A stretch of DNA of 64,000 nt from Oreohelix idahoensis (lineage: Eukaryota > Mollusca > Gastropoda > Stylommatophora > Oreohelicidae), in contig JAMPIV010019840.1 in assembly GCA_024509875.1 (NCBI GenBank), positions 589,501 to 653,500 of the forward strand, in the 5' to 3' direction. Below are positions 33,153 to 43,589 of the stretch, piece after piece (within the stretch, counting starts at the first letter, position 1; each line of letters begins with the position of its first letter). The notes beneath the pieces were generated by a model. It was not told the origin of the DNA. It ran no database searches and saw only the letters and a program-made list of their open reading frames with translations. The translations under genes were made by a program, and so were the position numbers.

Positions 33153-36100
33153 TCAAGACAACAGACAGGAAAGAGTCTGTTAGAGTGTGCCATCAAGACA
33201 ACAGACAGGAAAGAGTCTGTCAGAGTGTACTATCAAGACAACAGACAGGAAAGAGTCTGTCAGAGTGTACTATCAAGACAACAGACAGGAAAGAATCTGT
33301 CAGAGTGTACTATCAAGACAACAGACAGGAAAGAGTCTGTTAGAGTGTACCATCAAGACAACAGACAGGAAAGAATCTGTCAGAGTGTACTATCAAGACA
33401 ACAGACAGGAAAGAGTCTGTCAGAGTGTACTATCAAGACAACAGACAGGAAAGAGTCTGTCAGAGTGTACTATCAAGACAACAGACAGGAAAGAGTCTGT
33501 CAGAGTGTACCATCAAGACAACAGACAGGAAAGAGTCTGTTAGAGTGTACCATCAAGACAACAGACAGGAAAGAGTCTGTCAGAGTGTACTATCAAGACA
33601 ACAGACAGGAAAGAGTCTGTTAGAGTGTACCATCAAGACAACAGACAGGAAAGAGTCTGTCAGAGTGTACTATCAAGACAACAGACAGGAAAGAATCTGT
33701 CAGAGTGTACTATCAAGACAACAGACAGGAAAGAGTCTGTCAGAGTGTACTATCAAGACAACAGACAGGAAAGAGTCTGTCAGAGTGTACTATCAAGACA
33801 ACAGACAGGAAAGAGTCTGTCAGAGTGTACTATCAAGACAACAGACAGGAAAGAGTCTGTCAGAGTGTACTATCAAGACAACAGACAGGAAAGAGTCTGT
33901 CAGAGTGTACTATCAAGACAACAGACAGGAAAGAGTCTGTCAGAGTGTACTATCAAGACAACAGACAGGAAAGAGTCTGTCAGAGTGTACTATCAAGACA
34001 ACAGACAGGAAAGAGTCTGTCAGAGTGTACTATCAAGACAACAGACAGGAAAGAGTCTGTCAGAGTGTACTATCAAGACAACAGACAGGAAAGAGTCTGT
34101 CAGAGTGTACTATCAAGACAACAGACAGGAAAGAGTCTGTCAGAGTGTACTATCAAGACAACAGACAGGAAAGAGTCTGTCAGAGTGTACTATCAAGACA
34201 ACAGACAGGAAAGAGTCTGTCAGAGTGTACTATCAAGACAACAGACAGGAAAGAGTCTGTCAGAGTGTACTATCAAGACAACAGACAAGGAAAGAGTCTG
34301 TCAGAGTGTACTATCAAGACAACAGACAGGAAAGAGTCTGTCAGAGTATACTATCAAGACAACAGACAGGAAAGAGTCTGTCAGAGTGTACTATCAAGAC
34401 AACAGACAGGAAAGAGTCTGTCAGAGTGTACTATCAAGACAACAGACAGGAAAGAGTCTGTCAGAGTGTACTATCAAGACAACAGACAGGAAAGAGTCTG
34501 TCAGAGTGTACTATCAAGACAACAGACAGGAAAGAGTCTGTCAGAGTGTACTATCAAGACAACAGACAGGAAAGAGTCTGTCAGAGTGTACTATCAAGAC
34601 AACAGACAGGAAAGAGTCTGTCAGAGTGTACTATCAAGACAACAGACAGGAAAGAGTAGTGTACATCAAGACAACAGACAGGAAAAAATCTGTCAGAGTC
34701 TACCAAAAAAACAACACACAGGAAAGAGTCTGTTAGAGTGTACTAACAAGACAAAGAACAGAAAAGAGTCTGTCAGAGTGTACTATCAAGACAACAGACA
34801 GGAAAGAGTCTGTCAGAGTGTACTATCAAGACAACAGACAGGAAACAGAGTGTACTATCAAGACAACAGACAGGAAAGAGTCTGTCAGAGTGTACTATCA
34901 AGACAACAGACAGGAAAGAGTCTGTTAGAGTGTACTATCAAGACAACAGACAGGAAAGAGTCTGTCAGAGTGTACTATCAAGACAACAGAAGGAAAGAGT
35001 CTGTCAGAGTGTACTATCAAGACAACAGACAGGAAAGAGTCTGTCAGAGTGTACTATCAAGACAAACAGACAGGAAAGAGTCTATCAAGACAACAGACAG
35101 GAAAGAGTCTGTCAGAGTGTACTATCAAGACAACAGACAGGAAAGAGTCTGTCAGAGTGTACTATCAAGACAACAGACAGGAAAAGAGTCTGTCAGAGTG
35201 TACTATCAAGACAACAGACAGGAAAGAGTCTGAAAGAGTCAGAGTGTACTATCAAGACAACAGACAGGAAAGAGTCTGTCAGAGTGTACTATCAAGACAA
35301 CAGACAGGAAAGAGTCTGTCAGAGTGTACTATCAAGACAACAGACAGGAAAGAGTCTGTCAGAGTGTACTATCAAGACAACAGACAGGAAAGAGTCTGTC
35401 AGAGTGTACTATCAAGACAACAGACAGGAAAGAGTCTGTCAGAGTGTACTATCAAGACAACAGACAGGAAAGAGTCTGTCAGAGTGTACTATCAAGACAA
35501 CAGACAGGAAAGAGTCTGTCAGAGTGTACTATCAAGACAACAGACAGGAAAGAGTCTGTCAGAGTGTACTATCAAGACAACAGACAGGAAAGAGTCTGTC
35601 AGAGTGTACTATCAAGACAACAGACAGGAAAGAGTCTGTCAGAGTGTACTATCAAGACAACAGACAGGAAAGAGTCTGTCAGAGTGTACTATCAAGACAA
35701 CAGACAGGAAAGAGTCTGTCAGAGTGTACTATCAAGACAACAGACAGGAAAGAGTCTGTCAGAGTGTACTATCAAGACAACAGACAGGAAAGAGTCTGTC
35801 AGAGTGTACTATCAAGACAACAGACAGGAAAGAGTCTGTCAGAGTGTACTATCAAGACAACAGACAGGAAAGAGTCTGTCAGAGTGTACTATCAAGACAA
35901 CAGACAGGAAAGAGTCTGTCAGAGTGTACTATCAAGACAACAGACAGGAAAGAGTCTGTCAGAGTGTACTATCAAGACAACAGACAGGAAAGAGTCTGTC
36001 AGAGTGTACTATCAAGACAACAGACAGGAAAGAGTCTGTCAGAGTGTACTATCAAGACAAAAGACAGGAAAGAGTCTGTCAGAGTGTACTATCAAGACAA

Positions 36101-36908
36101 CAGACAGGAAAGAGTCTGTCAGAGTGTACTATCAAGACAACAGACAGGAAAGAGTCTGTCAGAGTGTACTATCAAGACAACAGACAGGAAAGAGTCTGTC
36201 AGAGTGTACTATCAAGACAACAGACAGGAAAGAGTCTGTCAGAGTGTACTATCAAGACAACAGACAGGAAAGAGTCTGTCAGAGTGTACTATCAAGACAA
36301 CAGACAGGAAAGAGTCTGTCAGAGTGTACTATCAAGACAACAGACAGGAAAGAGTCTGTCAGAGTGTACTATCAAGACAACAGACAGGAAAGAGTCTGTC
36401 AGAGTGTACTATCAAGACAACAGACAGGAAAGAGTCTGTCAGAGTGTACTATCAAGACAACAGACAGGAAAGAGTCTGTCAGAGTGTACTATCAAGACAA
36501 CAGACAGGAAAGAGTCTGTCAGAGTGTACTATCAAGACAACAGACAGGAAAGAGTCTGTCAGAGTGTACTATCAAGACAACAGACAGGAAAGAGTCTGTC
36601 AGAGTGTACTATCAAGACAACAGACAGGAAAGAGTCTGTCAGAGTGTACTATCAAGACAACAGACAGGAAAGAGTCTGTCAGAGTGTACTATCAAGACAA
36701 CAGACAGGAAAGAGTCTGTTAGAGTGTACTATCAAGACAACAGACAGGAAAGAGTCTGTCAGAGTGTACTATCAAGACAACAGACAGGAAAGAGTCTGTC
36801 AGAGTGTACTATCAAGACAACAGACAGGAAAGAGTCTGTCAGAGTGTACTATCAAGACAACAGACAGGAAAGAGTCTGTTAGAGTGTACTATCAAGACAA
36901 CGGACAGA
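33153..36908. repeat. 40-bp satellite, about 94 units
   Basis: Highly uniform 40-bp unit ATCAAGACAACAGACAGGAA AGAGTCTGTCAGAGTGTACT. Irregular, deleted or expanded units cluster at 34640-35250; the rest differ by single bases. It begins inside LINE F at the codons that read IKRWTGKSL in relatives. Since 40 is not a multiple of three and no stop occurs, all three + frames stay open for 340-650 codons (RQQTGKSLSECTIKTTDRKE). No gene is inferred. Confidence 0.97.
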
Positions 36909-36928
36909 AAACATAGATCCATTGCAGC

Positions 36929-37457
36929 TGAGGAGCTTTCATTGCATTGGGAAACATGTGGAGAACAAGAGAAATAGAGTGCAACATGAAAATAAGAATC
37001 TTCAACTCAAATGTGAAGTCAGTCCTATTGTATGGCTCTGAGACATGGAGAACAACAAAAACAACAACCAAAAAGCTACAGACTTTTATAAACGGATGCT
37101 TGCGTAGAATAGAAGGACTGAAATGGTATGACAAAGTCACAAATGTGGAATTGATGACAAGAACCAGACAAGTGCCAGGGGAACAAGTTGAGAAGAAGAC
37201 GATGGCAATGGATAGGACACACATTGAGGACACCTGTTGGTAGCATTACAAGGCAGCCCTTGTTCTGGAATCCACAGGGTAAGAGAGGCAGAGGTAGACC
37301 AAAAAAACACATGGAGAAGAGAACTGGAAACAGAGGTGAAAATGATGAGGAAAACATGGAAAGAACTTTAGCGGATGGCACAGGACAGGAAGACTTGGCA
37401 TGTGTTTGTTGAAGACCTATGCTCCTTGGGGAGCTAACGGGTGTTGATTGATTGTAG
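36929..37457 (+). mobile_element. LINE E 3' fragment
   Basis: Reverse transcriptase C-terminus: MKIRIFNSNVKSVLLYGSET, INGCLRRIEGLKWYDKVTNV, then frameshift, [19 protein letters not shown] and GRGRPKKH. It ends in GTGTTGATTGATTG, an (ATTG) tail. It sits between the satellite and the LINE F tail. Confidence 0.9.
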
Positions 37458-37502
37458 CAGACCTTCGATGTGAAGATGGCACTTGATGATGATGACGACA
37501 TG
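37458..37502 (+). mobile_element. LINE F 3' tail
   Basis: GACCTTCGATGTGAAGATGG then (GAT)n matches CAACCTTCACTGTGGAGATGG(CAGCTGAT)n at 19240-19280, the end of LINE F. It completes the element that starts at 32863. Confidence 0.7.
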
Positions 37503-37674
37503 GCTGGGGGGTGCATTCTTTCTTTGTCTCTTTAGAGACACCCATCAACTAATAAGGGCAGTCTTAACCATGCATGTCTTTAACAGCAACTCAGGAGGGT
37601 TGGGCATTGAGGCAAATCCCCCATCCTGTAGAAATTTTAAACCAAAAAAACTGTAACTAACAACATTATAGAAA

Positions 37675-37755
37675 GACATTAAGCTGATGGACCCGGACAG
37701 GAGAATGTGGTGTGGGTTTGGTGATGGCCTAGGGTACTTGTCAGGAGTTGAAGGA
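37675..37755 (+). mobile_element. LINE E extreme 3' end
   Basis: TTAAGCTGATGGACCCGGAC ... GGTTTGGTGATGGCCTAGGG ... GTTGAAGGATGATGGTG is a diverged LINE E end (compare 6540-6615) leading into the GAT array. Confidence 0.65.
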
Positions 37756-38415
37756 TGATGGTGTTGATGATGATGTTGGTGGTAATGGTGAGGGTGGTGG
37801 TGATGATGATGTTGGTGGTGATGGTAATGGTGAGGGTGGTGGTGATGATGATGTTGGTGGTGATGGTAATGGTGAGGGTGGTGGTGATGATGATGTTGGT
37901 GGTGATGATGATGTTGGTGATGGTAATGGTGAGGGTGGTGGTGATGGTGATGTTGGTGGTGATGATGATGTTGGTTGTGATGGTAATGGTGAATGTGATA
38001 GTGATGATGATGTTGGTGGTGATGATAATGGTGAGGGCAGTGGTGATGATGATGTTGGTGGTGATGGTAATGGTGAGGGTGGTGGTGATGATGATGTTGG
38101 TGGTGATGGTAATGGTGAATGTGATAGTGATGATGATGTTGGTGGTGATGATAATGGTGAAGGCGGTGGTGATGATGATGTTGGTGGTGATGGTAGTGAT
38201 GGTGAGGGTGGTGATGATAATGGTGAGGGTTGAGAGTGGTAGTGATGATGATGTTGGTGGTGATGGTAATTGTGAGGGTGGTGGTGATGATGATGTTGGT
38301 GGTGATGGTAATGGTGATGATGGTGGTGGTAATGGTGAGGGTGGTGGTGGTGATGATGGTGGTGATGGGGATGAGATAATGATGATAATGGTGGTGGTGA
38401 TGATGATGTCTGTGT
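37756..38415. repeat. GAT/GGT-rich minisatellite, about 42-bp unit
   Basis: Higher-order array of GATGATGATGTTGGTGGTGA TGGTAATGGTGAGGGTGGTG. It starts exactly at the GAT tail of a LINE E end. Open frames on both strands (for example polyproline/serine on the minus strand) are by-products. Confidence 0.93.
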
Positions 38416-38842
38416 GGCCCAGTGCATTTCCAGGATGAAATTTACTGATCTTTTCTCTTTTACTGGAAGTGACTTCCTGTAGGCTAATTTGTTTTAAATT
38501 TTAATTAATCAGCAGATGAGCGTAGCTGAATGAACGAACAAGATCCTTTAATCTTCAGGATAAAGATATATCCATTATTGCCTCGTTACATTTCTGCACT
38601 GCAATAAGAACATTTTAATGAATAAAAAGAGGAAAGAAACAGGAGATTATTATTAAAATGAAGGAAGATGAGAAAAAAAAAAGACGTGATGAAATGTGAA
38701 GTGTTTGTAAATTATGAACATTGTAACAGTCAATAGTTAATATTAACATTGCTTTCACTAATGTCACCTGTGTGTTACTGTGGCCTGAAAGGGGAGTAAT
38801 AAGTAGTAACACTGAAATGACACTTTTTTGTTCTATCGTCAG
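38416..38842. other. Intron before exon, nothing recognised
   Basis: AT-rich sequence without repeats, ending in TTCTATCGTCAG acceptor. Confidence 0.5.
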
Positions 38843-38971
38843 TCATCACGCAAGGACCTCTTGGCACATGACTTTGAAGGAGTACTGAAATATTTCCGAG
38901 TCCACATGCCCAAGAAGTACAGAAGTGAGGAGTCAGCACAAGAGCTTATGCAGTTGACAGTCAGCATGAAG
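38843..38971 (+). CDS. RABGAP1: RABGAP1-like exon: end of TBC domain
   Basis: 43 codons, phase 0 both sides: SSRKDLLAHDFEGVLKYFRV, HMPKKYRSEESAQELMQLTV, SMK. It matches DDLLLTDFEGALKFFRVQLP and KRYRSEENAKKLMELAC of vertebrate RABGAP1. The donor is AAG|GTATTC. The following exon begins the coiled coil. Confidence 0.97.
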
Positions 38972-39169
38972 GTATTCTGTCACAAGTTTGTGTTCATCTT
39001 TTCTTGTCAAACTGAAAATTGTTAAAGTTGGGTGAAATGAAGAACAGTGAGATGGGTTACTATGAAGCCGTCCAGATGAGTTAGGGTTAGGATTTAGGCT
39101 TAATTTTAAGATTCCTAACCCTTACCCCTTATTTCTGTATTGCTGTGAAGATGCAAAAAGTTTTATCAG

Positions 39170-39560
39170 AATCAGATACAGAAACAAATGGAATGCAGAG
39201 CATCCAGGCCACACACAACATGATACATGTTACCAGCTCAGCAGAAGAGAACAATTGATAATCTTCAGACTCTGCATCGGCTGCAACAGATTGGGATACC
39301 ATCTATTCAGTAAGCTAAAGATAGGAACTACCAATGAGTGTAACTGTGGCACTGATAAAATGACTGTTTAACATCTGCTTCAAAGATGCCCGTTATATTA
39401 GAAACAGACAAAGCGCATATGGCCATCACCAGTACCATTCCTGGAAAAATTCTACTGAGATGCAAATTGCCTCAAGCGGACTACCGCTTTCTGTAAAAAT
39501 ATTCAAGTAGACGTCTGAGTGTGTACAAAGGAGAAGGAGAATTATTTGTTAAGGCCGTAT
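39170..39560 (+). mobile_element. I-like LINE 3' end
   Basis: Decayed C-terminal zinc-finger-like region and 3' UTR: CGACTGATAAAATGACTGTTT-like codons of a CxCG...H...C motif, then AGTACCATTCCTGGAAAAAT and CAAGTAGACGTCTGAGTGTG, homologous to 48050-48165 and 55610-56610. 5'-truncated. Confidence 0.7.
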
Positions 39561-39790
39561 TGAACACACATACCACTGTTCTTTATTTCATTTCATTGAA
39601 GTTTTCTGTCAGACGTAAGTGAAATTCAGTGTGTGCCACTATGAGAATGGTTGAAGTGATTTGTCATAAGCAGGTCATTTTTTTTTTTCCTTGTCTGTTA
39701 CTTTGATAATCCCCATATTACGAATTGTCCTGTAATGAACAATGAAAAACCCACCAGCTTTTCTGGAAATTAAGGAAAAGGCGCACGTTA

Positions 39791-39857
39791 TTCCATTATT
39801 CCCTCAGGTCAGCAACCTACTCGTTTATTATTTTCCATTGTTCCATTATTCTCTCAG
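39791..39857 (+). promoter_or_regulatory. Duplicated 3' splice site region
   Basis: TTCCATTATTCYCTCAGGTC AGCAACC occurs at 39791-39817 and again at 39841-39867, where it contains the real acceptor and the first ten exon bases. Use of the upstream copy would add 50 bases and shift the frame. Confidence 0.85.
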
Positions 39858-39950
39858 GTCAGCAACCGCAAATTAAAGAAGTATGAGAAGGAGTACCAGG
39901 TCATGCAGGAACAGAGTATGCAACAGGAGGACCCAATAGAGAGATATGAG
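39858..39950 (+). CDS. RABGAP1: RABGAP1-like exon: start of coiled coil
   Basis: 31 codons, phase 0 both sides: VSNRKLKKYEKEYQVMQEQS then MQQEDPIERYE. It matches ISQKKLKKYEKEYHTMREQQ and QQEDPIERFE of vertebrates. Acceptor CTCTCAG, donor GAG|GTTAGT. Confidence 0.97.
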
Positions 39951-39979
39951 GTTAGTCAATGGAATGTGACAGAGTGAGT

Positions 39980-40750
39980 TAGAATCAGAACTAAATAAGG
40001 CAAAATAATAAAATGAGTTAAAATAAGAACTAAAGTAATTAGAATAAGAAATACCTAAGTTAAAAAAAGAACTACATAACTTGGAGTAAGAGCTACATAA
40101 GTTGAATAAAGAACTACATACATGGGAATAAGAACTGCTTAAGTTGGAATAAAAACTGCATAAGTTGGAGTAAGAACTATGTAAGTTGGAACAAGAAATA
40201 CGTAAGTTGGAACAAGATCTACGTAAGTTGGAATCGGCACTAAATAAGTTGGAAGAAGAACTACATAAGCTGGAATAAGAATAACTTAAGTTGGAATCAG
40301 AACTACATATACATGGGAGTAAGAACTACATAAGTGTTAATAAGGATTACATAAGTTGGAATAAGAACTACATAACTTAGAATAAGAACTTCACGAGTTG
40401 AAATAAGAACTACATAAGTTGTAATAAGATCTACATAAGGTGTAATAAGATTTACATAAGTTGCAGAAAGAATTACATAAATTGAAATAAGAACTACATA
40501 AGTTGAAATAAGAACTACATAAGTTATAATAAGATCTACATAAGTTGAACAAAGAATTACTTAAGTTGAAATAAGATCTACATAAGTTGTAATAAGATCT
40601 ACATAAGTTGTAACACGAATTACATAAGTTAAAATAAGATCTGCATAAGTTGTAATAAGATCTACATAAGTTGTAAAAAGAATTACGTAAGTTGAAATAA
40701 GATCTGCATAAGTTGTAATAAGAACTACCTATGTTGTAAAAAGAATTAAA
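39980..40750. repeat. 21-bp tandem repeat, interrupted by a SINE
   Basis: Degenerate units of ATAAGAACTACATAAGTTGG/A. The array resumes at 41000-41240, so the SINE-like insert at 40757-40990 landed within it. Minus-strand open frames here (NLCRSYYNL) are by-products. Confidence 0.93.
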
Positions 40751-40756
40751 AGTTAG

Positions 40757-40990
40757 TTGCTTATCCTTTACAGGACGTGGCAATCAACCCCAGCTTTTAT
40801 TGGCTGTTTGTGATTTTTCTAGGCAATTTTTTTCATTCAGTAGTTTGCCATTGCTTTCTGAACGGTACGGCGCTTATACCATTGTTAAAAATCCACACAA
40901 AGCGATCTGCTACCAAACCACCTGCAGCAGATTTCGAACCTGGTATATCTGGATTATGAAACTGCGTTCATATCCATTAGGCCGACAAAA
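40757..40990 (-). mobile_element. SINE-like insertion, family H, antisense
   Basis: Breaks the 21-bp array. Its right end, read in reverse, is GGCCTAATGGATATGAACGC with a box B-like CCAGGTTCGAAATC, as in tRNA-derived SINEs. It is preceded on the + strand by AAAAGAATTA and followed by AAAAAGAATTA, a probable target repeat, though the A-rich array makes this uncertain. Confidence 0.6.
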
Positions 40991-40999
40991 AAAAAAAAG

Positions 41000-41240
41000 A
41001 ATTACATATGTTTAAATAAGATCTACATAAGTTGTAATAAGATCTACAAAAGTTGTAAAAAAGAATTACATTAGTTGAAATAAGATCTACATAAGTTGTA
41101 ATAAGATCTACAAAAGTTGTAAAAAGAATTACATTAGTTGAAATAAGACCTACATAAGTTGTAATAAGAACTACATAACCTAGAATAAGAACTTCATGAA
41201 TTGTAATAAAAATTGCATGAGTTGAAATAAGAAGACCAGG
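41000..41240. repeat. 21-bp tandem repeat, right part
   Basis: Continuation of the array at 39980-40750 (AAGATCTACATAAGTTGTAAT). Confidence 0.9.
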
Positions 41241-41640
41241 CAAGTACACATGCTGTTTACAAATACAGGTATACCGTGCTTTATTGTGCTTCGCAGATAT
41301 TGCGCTTTTTTTGTTTTCAAATTATTTATCTTTATTAGAACGCTCCTTCTTCTTCCAATAGATTTTGGCTCAGATAATGAAGATTAGCATTTTTTTAGCA
41401 ATAAAGTATTTTTAATTTTACAGTACATTTTTTTTTTTAGAGCTAGCGCTATTGCACACTTAATAGACATAGTGTACACATGATTTTAGGCTTTTCTATG
41501 CACTAGGAAGCCAAAAAAATGGGTATGACCCACTTTATTGCGATATTTGCTTTATTGTGGTGGTCTGAAACTGAACCCACAATATCTCCGAGGTATACCT
41601 GTACTTGAAATTGAAAAAGAAACATCAGTACCAGACTTTG
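41241..41640. other. Intron sequence, nothing firmly recognised
   Basis: A/T-rich. The words TATTGCGATATTTGCTTTATTG and CCGAGGTATACCTGTA suggest an unclassified dispersed repeat but ends were not defined. Confidence 0.4.
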
Positions 41641-41870
41641 AATTTCTTAGCAACAGTGTGACAAATGGGGTGCTGTGGTATGGTTTATTATCCTGTGTAG
41701 ATGGTTTCTTAGCAACAGTGTGACAAACAGGGTGCTGTGCTATGGTTTATTATCCTGTGTAGATGGTTTCTTAGCAACAGTGTGACAAACGGGGTGCTGC
41801 AGTATGGTTTATTATCCCGTGTAGATGGTTTCTTAGCAACAGTGTGACAAACAGGGTGCTGTGGTCCCGT
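41641..41870. repeat. 62-bp tandem repeat, about 3.7 units
   Basis: Unit ATGGTTTCTTAGCAACAGTG TGACAAACRGGGTGCTGYRG TATGGTTTATTATCCYGTGTAG. Confidence 0.93.
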
Positions 41871-41879
41871 GTAGATACC

Positions 41880-42080
41880 GGGAGTCTCTGATGGGGCAAA
41901 GAAAGCTCCCCCAGGCATACCGTACAAGATGACTAATATGAGGTTTTCCACAAGACTGGCAACTTCATGTAAAACAGACTACTACAGGAACCACCGCTGC
42001 TAGTTCTTGGTGCAGGTTTCCTGCAAAAGGGATCAGCTACTCTGGTGGTTCCCTAGTCCATAGGGAGCAATGGGAAAATG
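41880..42080. mobile_element. Dispersed repeat I, opposite orientation
   Basis: In reverse it reads CATCATCATCATTTTCCCATTG, CTCCCTATGGACTAGGGAAC, TTTGCAGGAAACCTGCACC, GGTGGTTCCTGTAGTAGTCTG, like repeat I at 32401 and 44835. Confidence 0.65.
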
Positions 42081-42184
42081 ATGATGATGTATAGTTGGTT
42101 GGTATGGAAAATGAGAAAGCATTGCACTAGAAACTGCAGGCTGTTTAGACGACGAATAACTTTTGAATCACGTACAGTGTACTT

Positions 42185-42450
42185 AGTGCCGTGGTAGCGC
42201 AATGGTTAGTGCACTGGCTTCCTAGCTCGGTGGTCCAGGGTTCGATCCCCAGTTGAGGTGAGATTTTTTAGACCGCAAATGGCTCCGGGGTCGACCCAGC
42301 CTCATGAATTGGGTACCAGAACAACTCTGGGAAGGTTAAGGCGGCCGGCGTGATGCTGACCACATCACCCCTAGTGTGCCGATGGTCAAGAAAATGTGGG
42401 CCTAACACCATATTCCCAATAAGCCTCAATGGGTGTGTAACAGGATCCTT
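42185..42450 (+). mobile_element. tRNA-derived SINE, family A, intact
   Basis: 266-bp SINE: box A region GTGGTAGCGCAATGGTTAG, box B GGGTTCGATCCCC, body AAGGCGGCCGGCGTGATGCT, end GGGTGTGTAACAGGATCCTT. A perfect 12-bp target duplication TACAGTGTACTT flanks it (42173-42184, 42451-42462). This is the best reference for family A. Confidence 0.95.
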
Positions 42451-42462
42451 TACAGTGTACTT

Positions 42463-43159
42463 GTGATTTACGTGAATGCTAAAGAAATCACTACTACCGA
42501 GGTAACAAACTGTCTCATAAATGCAGTTGTCATTTTTGTCATTACCTGTGAAAATGTTCTGTTGATTAAAATTGATAATTTCAGGTATTTTTTTCTATAT
42601 ATCTTATGTTTTGTGTTTGTTTTCCTGTGCTATTGCGTGAAAATTGTTATTAATAAATACACTTTGCAGAAGCATCCCTCTAATTGTAACTCAACCATCT
42701 TTGCTCCAACATGTGACAGAACATAAGGGAGTATTTTTTTCTTATTTCTGTAGTTTCATGTTCTCCACTTAATTCTCACTTTCTTTCCCTCCTGTCTCAT
42801 GTTTGTCTGTCCCTGACGAAGGCCTTGTGGCCGCAACGTAGGTTTTTCTTGTCCTTTCTCTTTGTAAGACATATAGCTATTTGTGTGTTTTTGTATTTTT
42901 TTTTTTCATTCTACCTAATTGTAAATTGCAAGGGAACAGCTAGAACGGTGGTTTCATGTGTCATAAGCAACTAAAAATGGATGATTATGATGAATATAAG
43001 TACACACTGCTGACTTGCAACATCTGTCCTAGGTGACTCCTCAACAGAGGAACGAACTCTGGTCTCCTGCATGGCAGGACCTCTGTGTTAAAGAATAGTA
43101 TGATAGTAGTTCATTTATCCCTAAATTGTTTAGCTTCCTTTCCATTTGTCTTTGATCAG
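42463..43159. other. Intron before exon
   Basis: No gene. A word CCTGACGAAGGCCTTGTGGC near 42815 is typical of dispersed repeats in animals, but no boundaries could be fixed. Confidence 0.4.
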
Positions 43160-43270
43160 AAAGAGAACAAGCGTCTTGTTGATACTAACATGAGGTTGGA
43201 CCAGGAAAACGAGGACTTGGCTCATGAGTTGGTGGACGCTAAGCTGACGATGAAAAGCCAGATAGATGCA
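43160..43270 (+). CDS. RABGAP1: RABGAP1-like exon: coiled coil
   Basis: 37 codons, phase 0 both sides: KENKRLVDTNMRLDQENEDL then AHELVDAKLTMKSQIDA. It matches RENRRLQEANMRLEQENDDL AHELV in vertebrates; heptads of a coiled coil are evident. Acceptor TTTGATCAG, donor GCA|GTAAGT. Its last 28 bases are also the first unit of a tandem repeat that runs into the intron. Confidence 0.96.
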
Positions 43271-43500
43271 GTAAGTTTAATCATTGGTAGTTCAGAGTAA
43301 AAGTCTGATACTGTAAGTGTTAACAGACTCATGGCTGACAGTTAATGTACAAATAGATGAATTAAGTTGACAATTTGTAGCTCGCAGTTAAAAGTCTGAT
43401 ACAGTAAGTTAACAGATTCATAGCTGACATTTTAAAAATACAGATAGTTGCAGTTGGTTTACAATTCAGAGCTGACCGTTAACATTTGTACAACAAGTTG
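43243..43500. repeat. 90-bp tandem repeat overlapping exon end and donor site
   Basis: Units start with GCTGAC at 43243 (inside the exon), 43334 and 43423, with a half-unit at 43471. Each unit contains a derivative of the exon end plus AAAAGTCTGATACNGTAAGT, so two extra GTAAGT sites occur at 43313-43318 and 43404-43409. Further units at 44368 and 44450 lie beyond the LINE E insertion; the first of these resembles the exon end most closely. Confidence 0.75.
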
Positions 43501-43589
43501 CCACAAGAACCACTGCTGCATGATCATGTGATTGCTTGGTACAGGGGTTCCTAAGAGGGAACCAGCTGCAGTTGTGGCTCATGCTACAT
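43501..43589. mobile_element. Dispersed repeat I fragment
   Basis: CAAGAACCACTGCTGCATGA and GGTACAGGGGTTCCTAAGAG resemble the reverse of repeat I. Partial. Confidence 0.5.

Noticed and set aside
33425..36916. Open frames of 340-650 codons on the + strand
   Set aside because: All lie in the 40-bp array and exist in three frames at once; codons carry no independent conservation.
37741..38427. Proline/serine-rich and MVMVRVV open frames on both strands
   Set aside because: By-products of the GAT/GGT array.
39080..39130. GTTAGGGTTAGG and CCTAACCC words like interstitial telomere repeats
   Set aside because: Only two units in each orientation; too short to support a telomeric origin.
42185..42260. 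tRNA gene
   Set aside because: Boxes A and B belong to a SINE with target repeats and a long tail; the acceptor stem and anticodon arm do not fold as a functional tRNA.
42810..42850. CTGACGA...GGCC...GCAAC resembling a hammerhead ribozyme core
   Set aside because: The GAAA element is altered to GCAA and no pairing stems I and III could be found around it.
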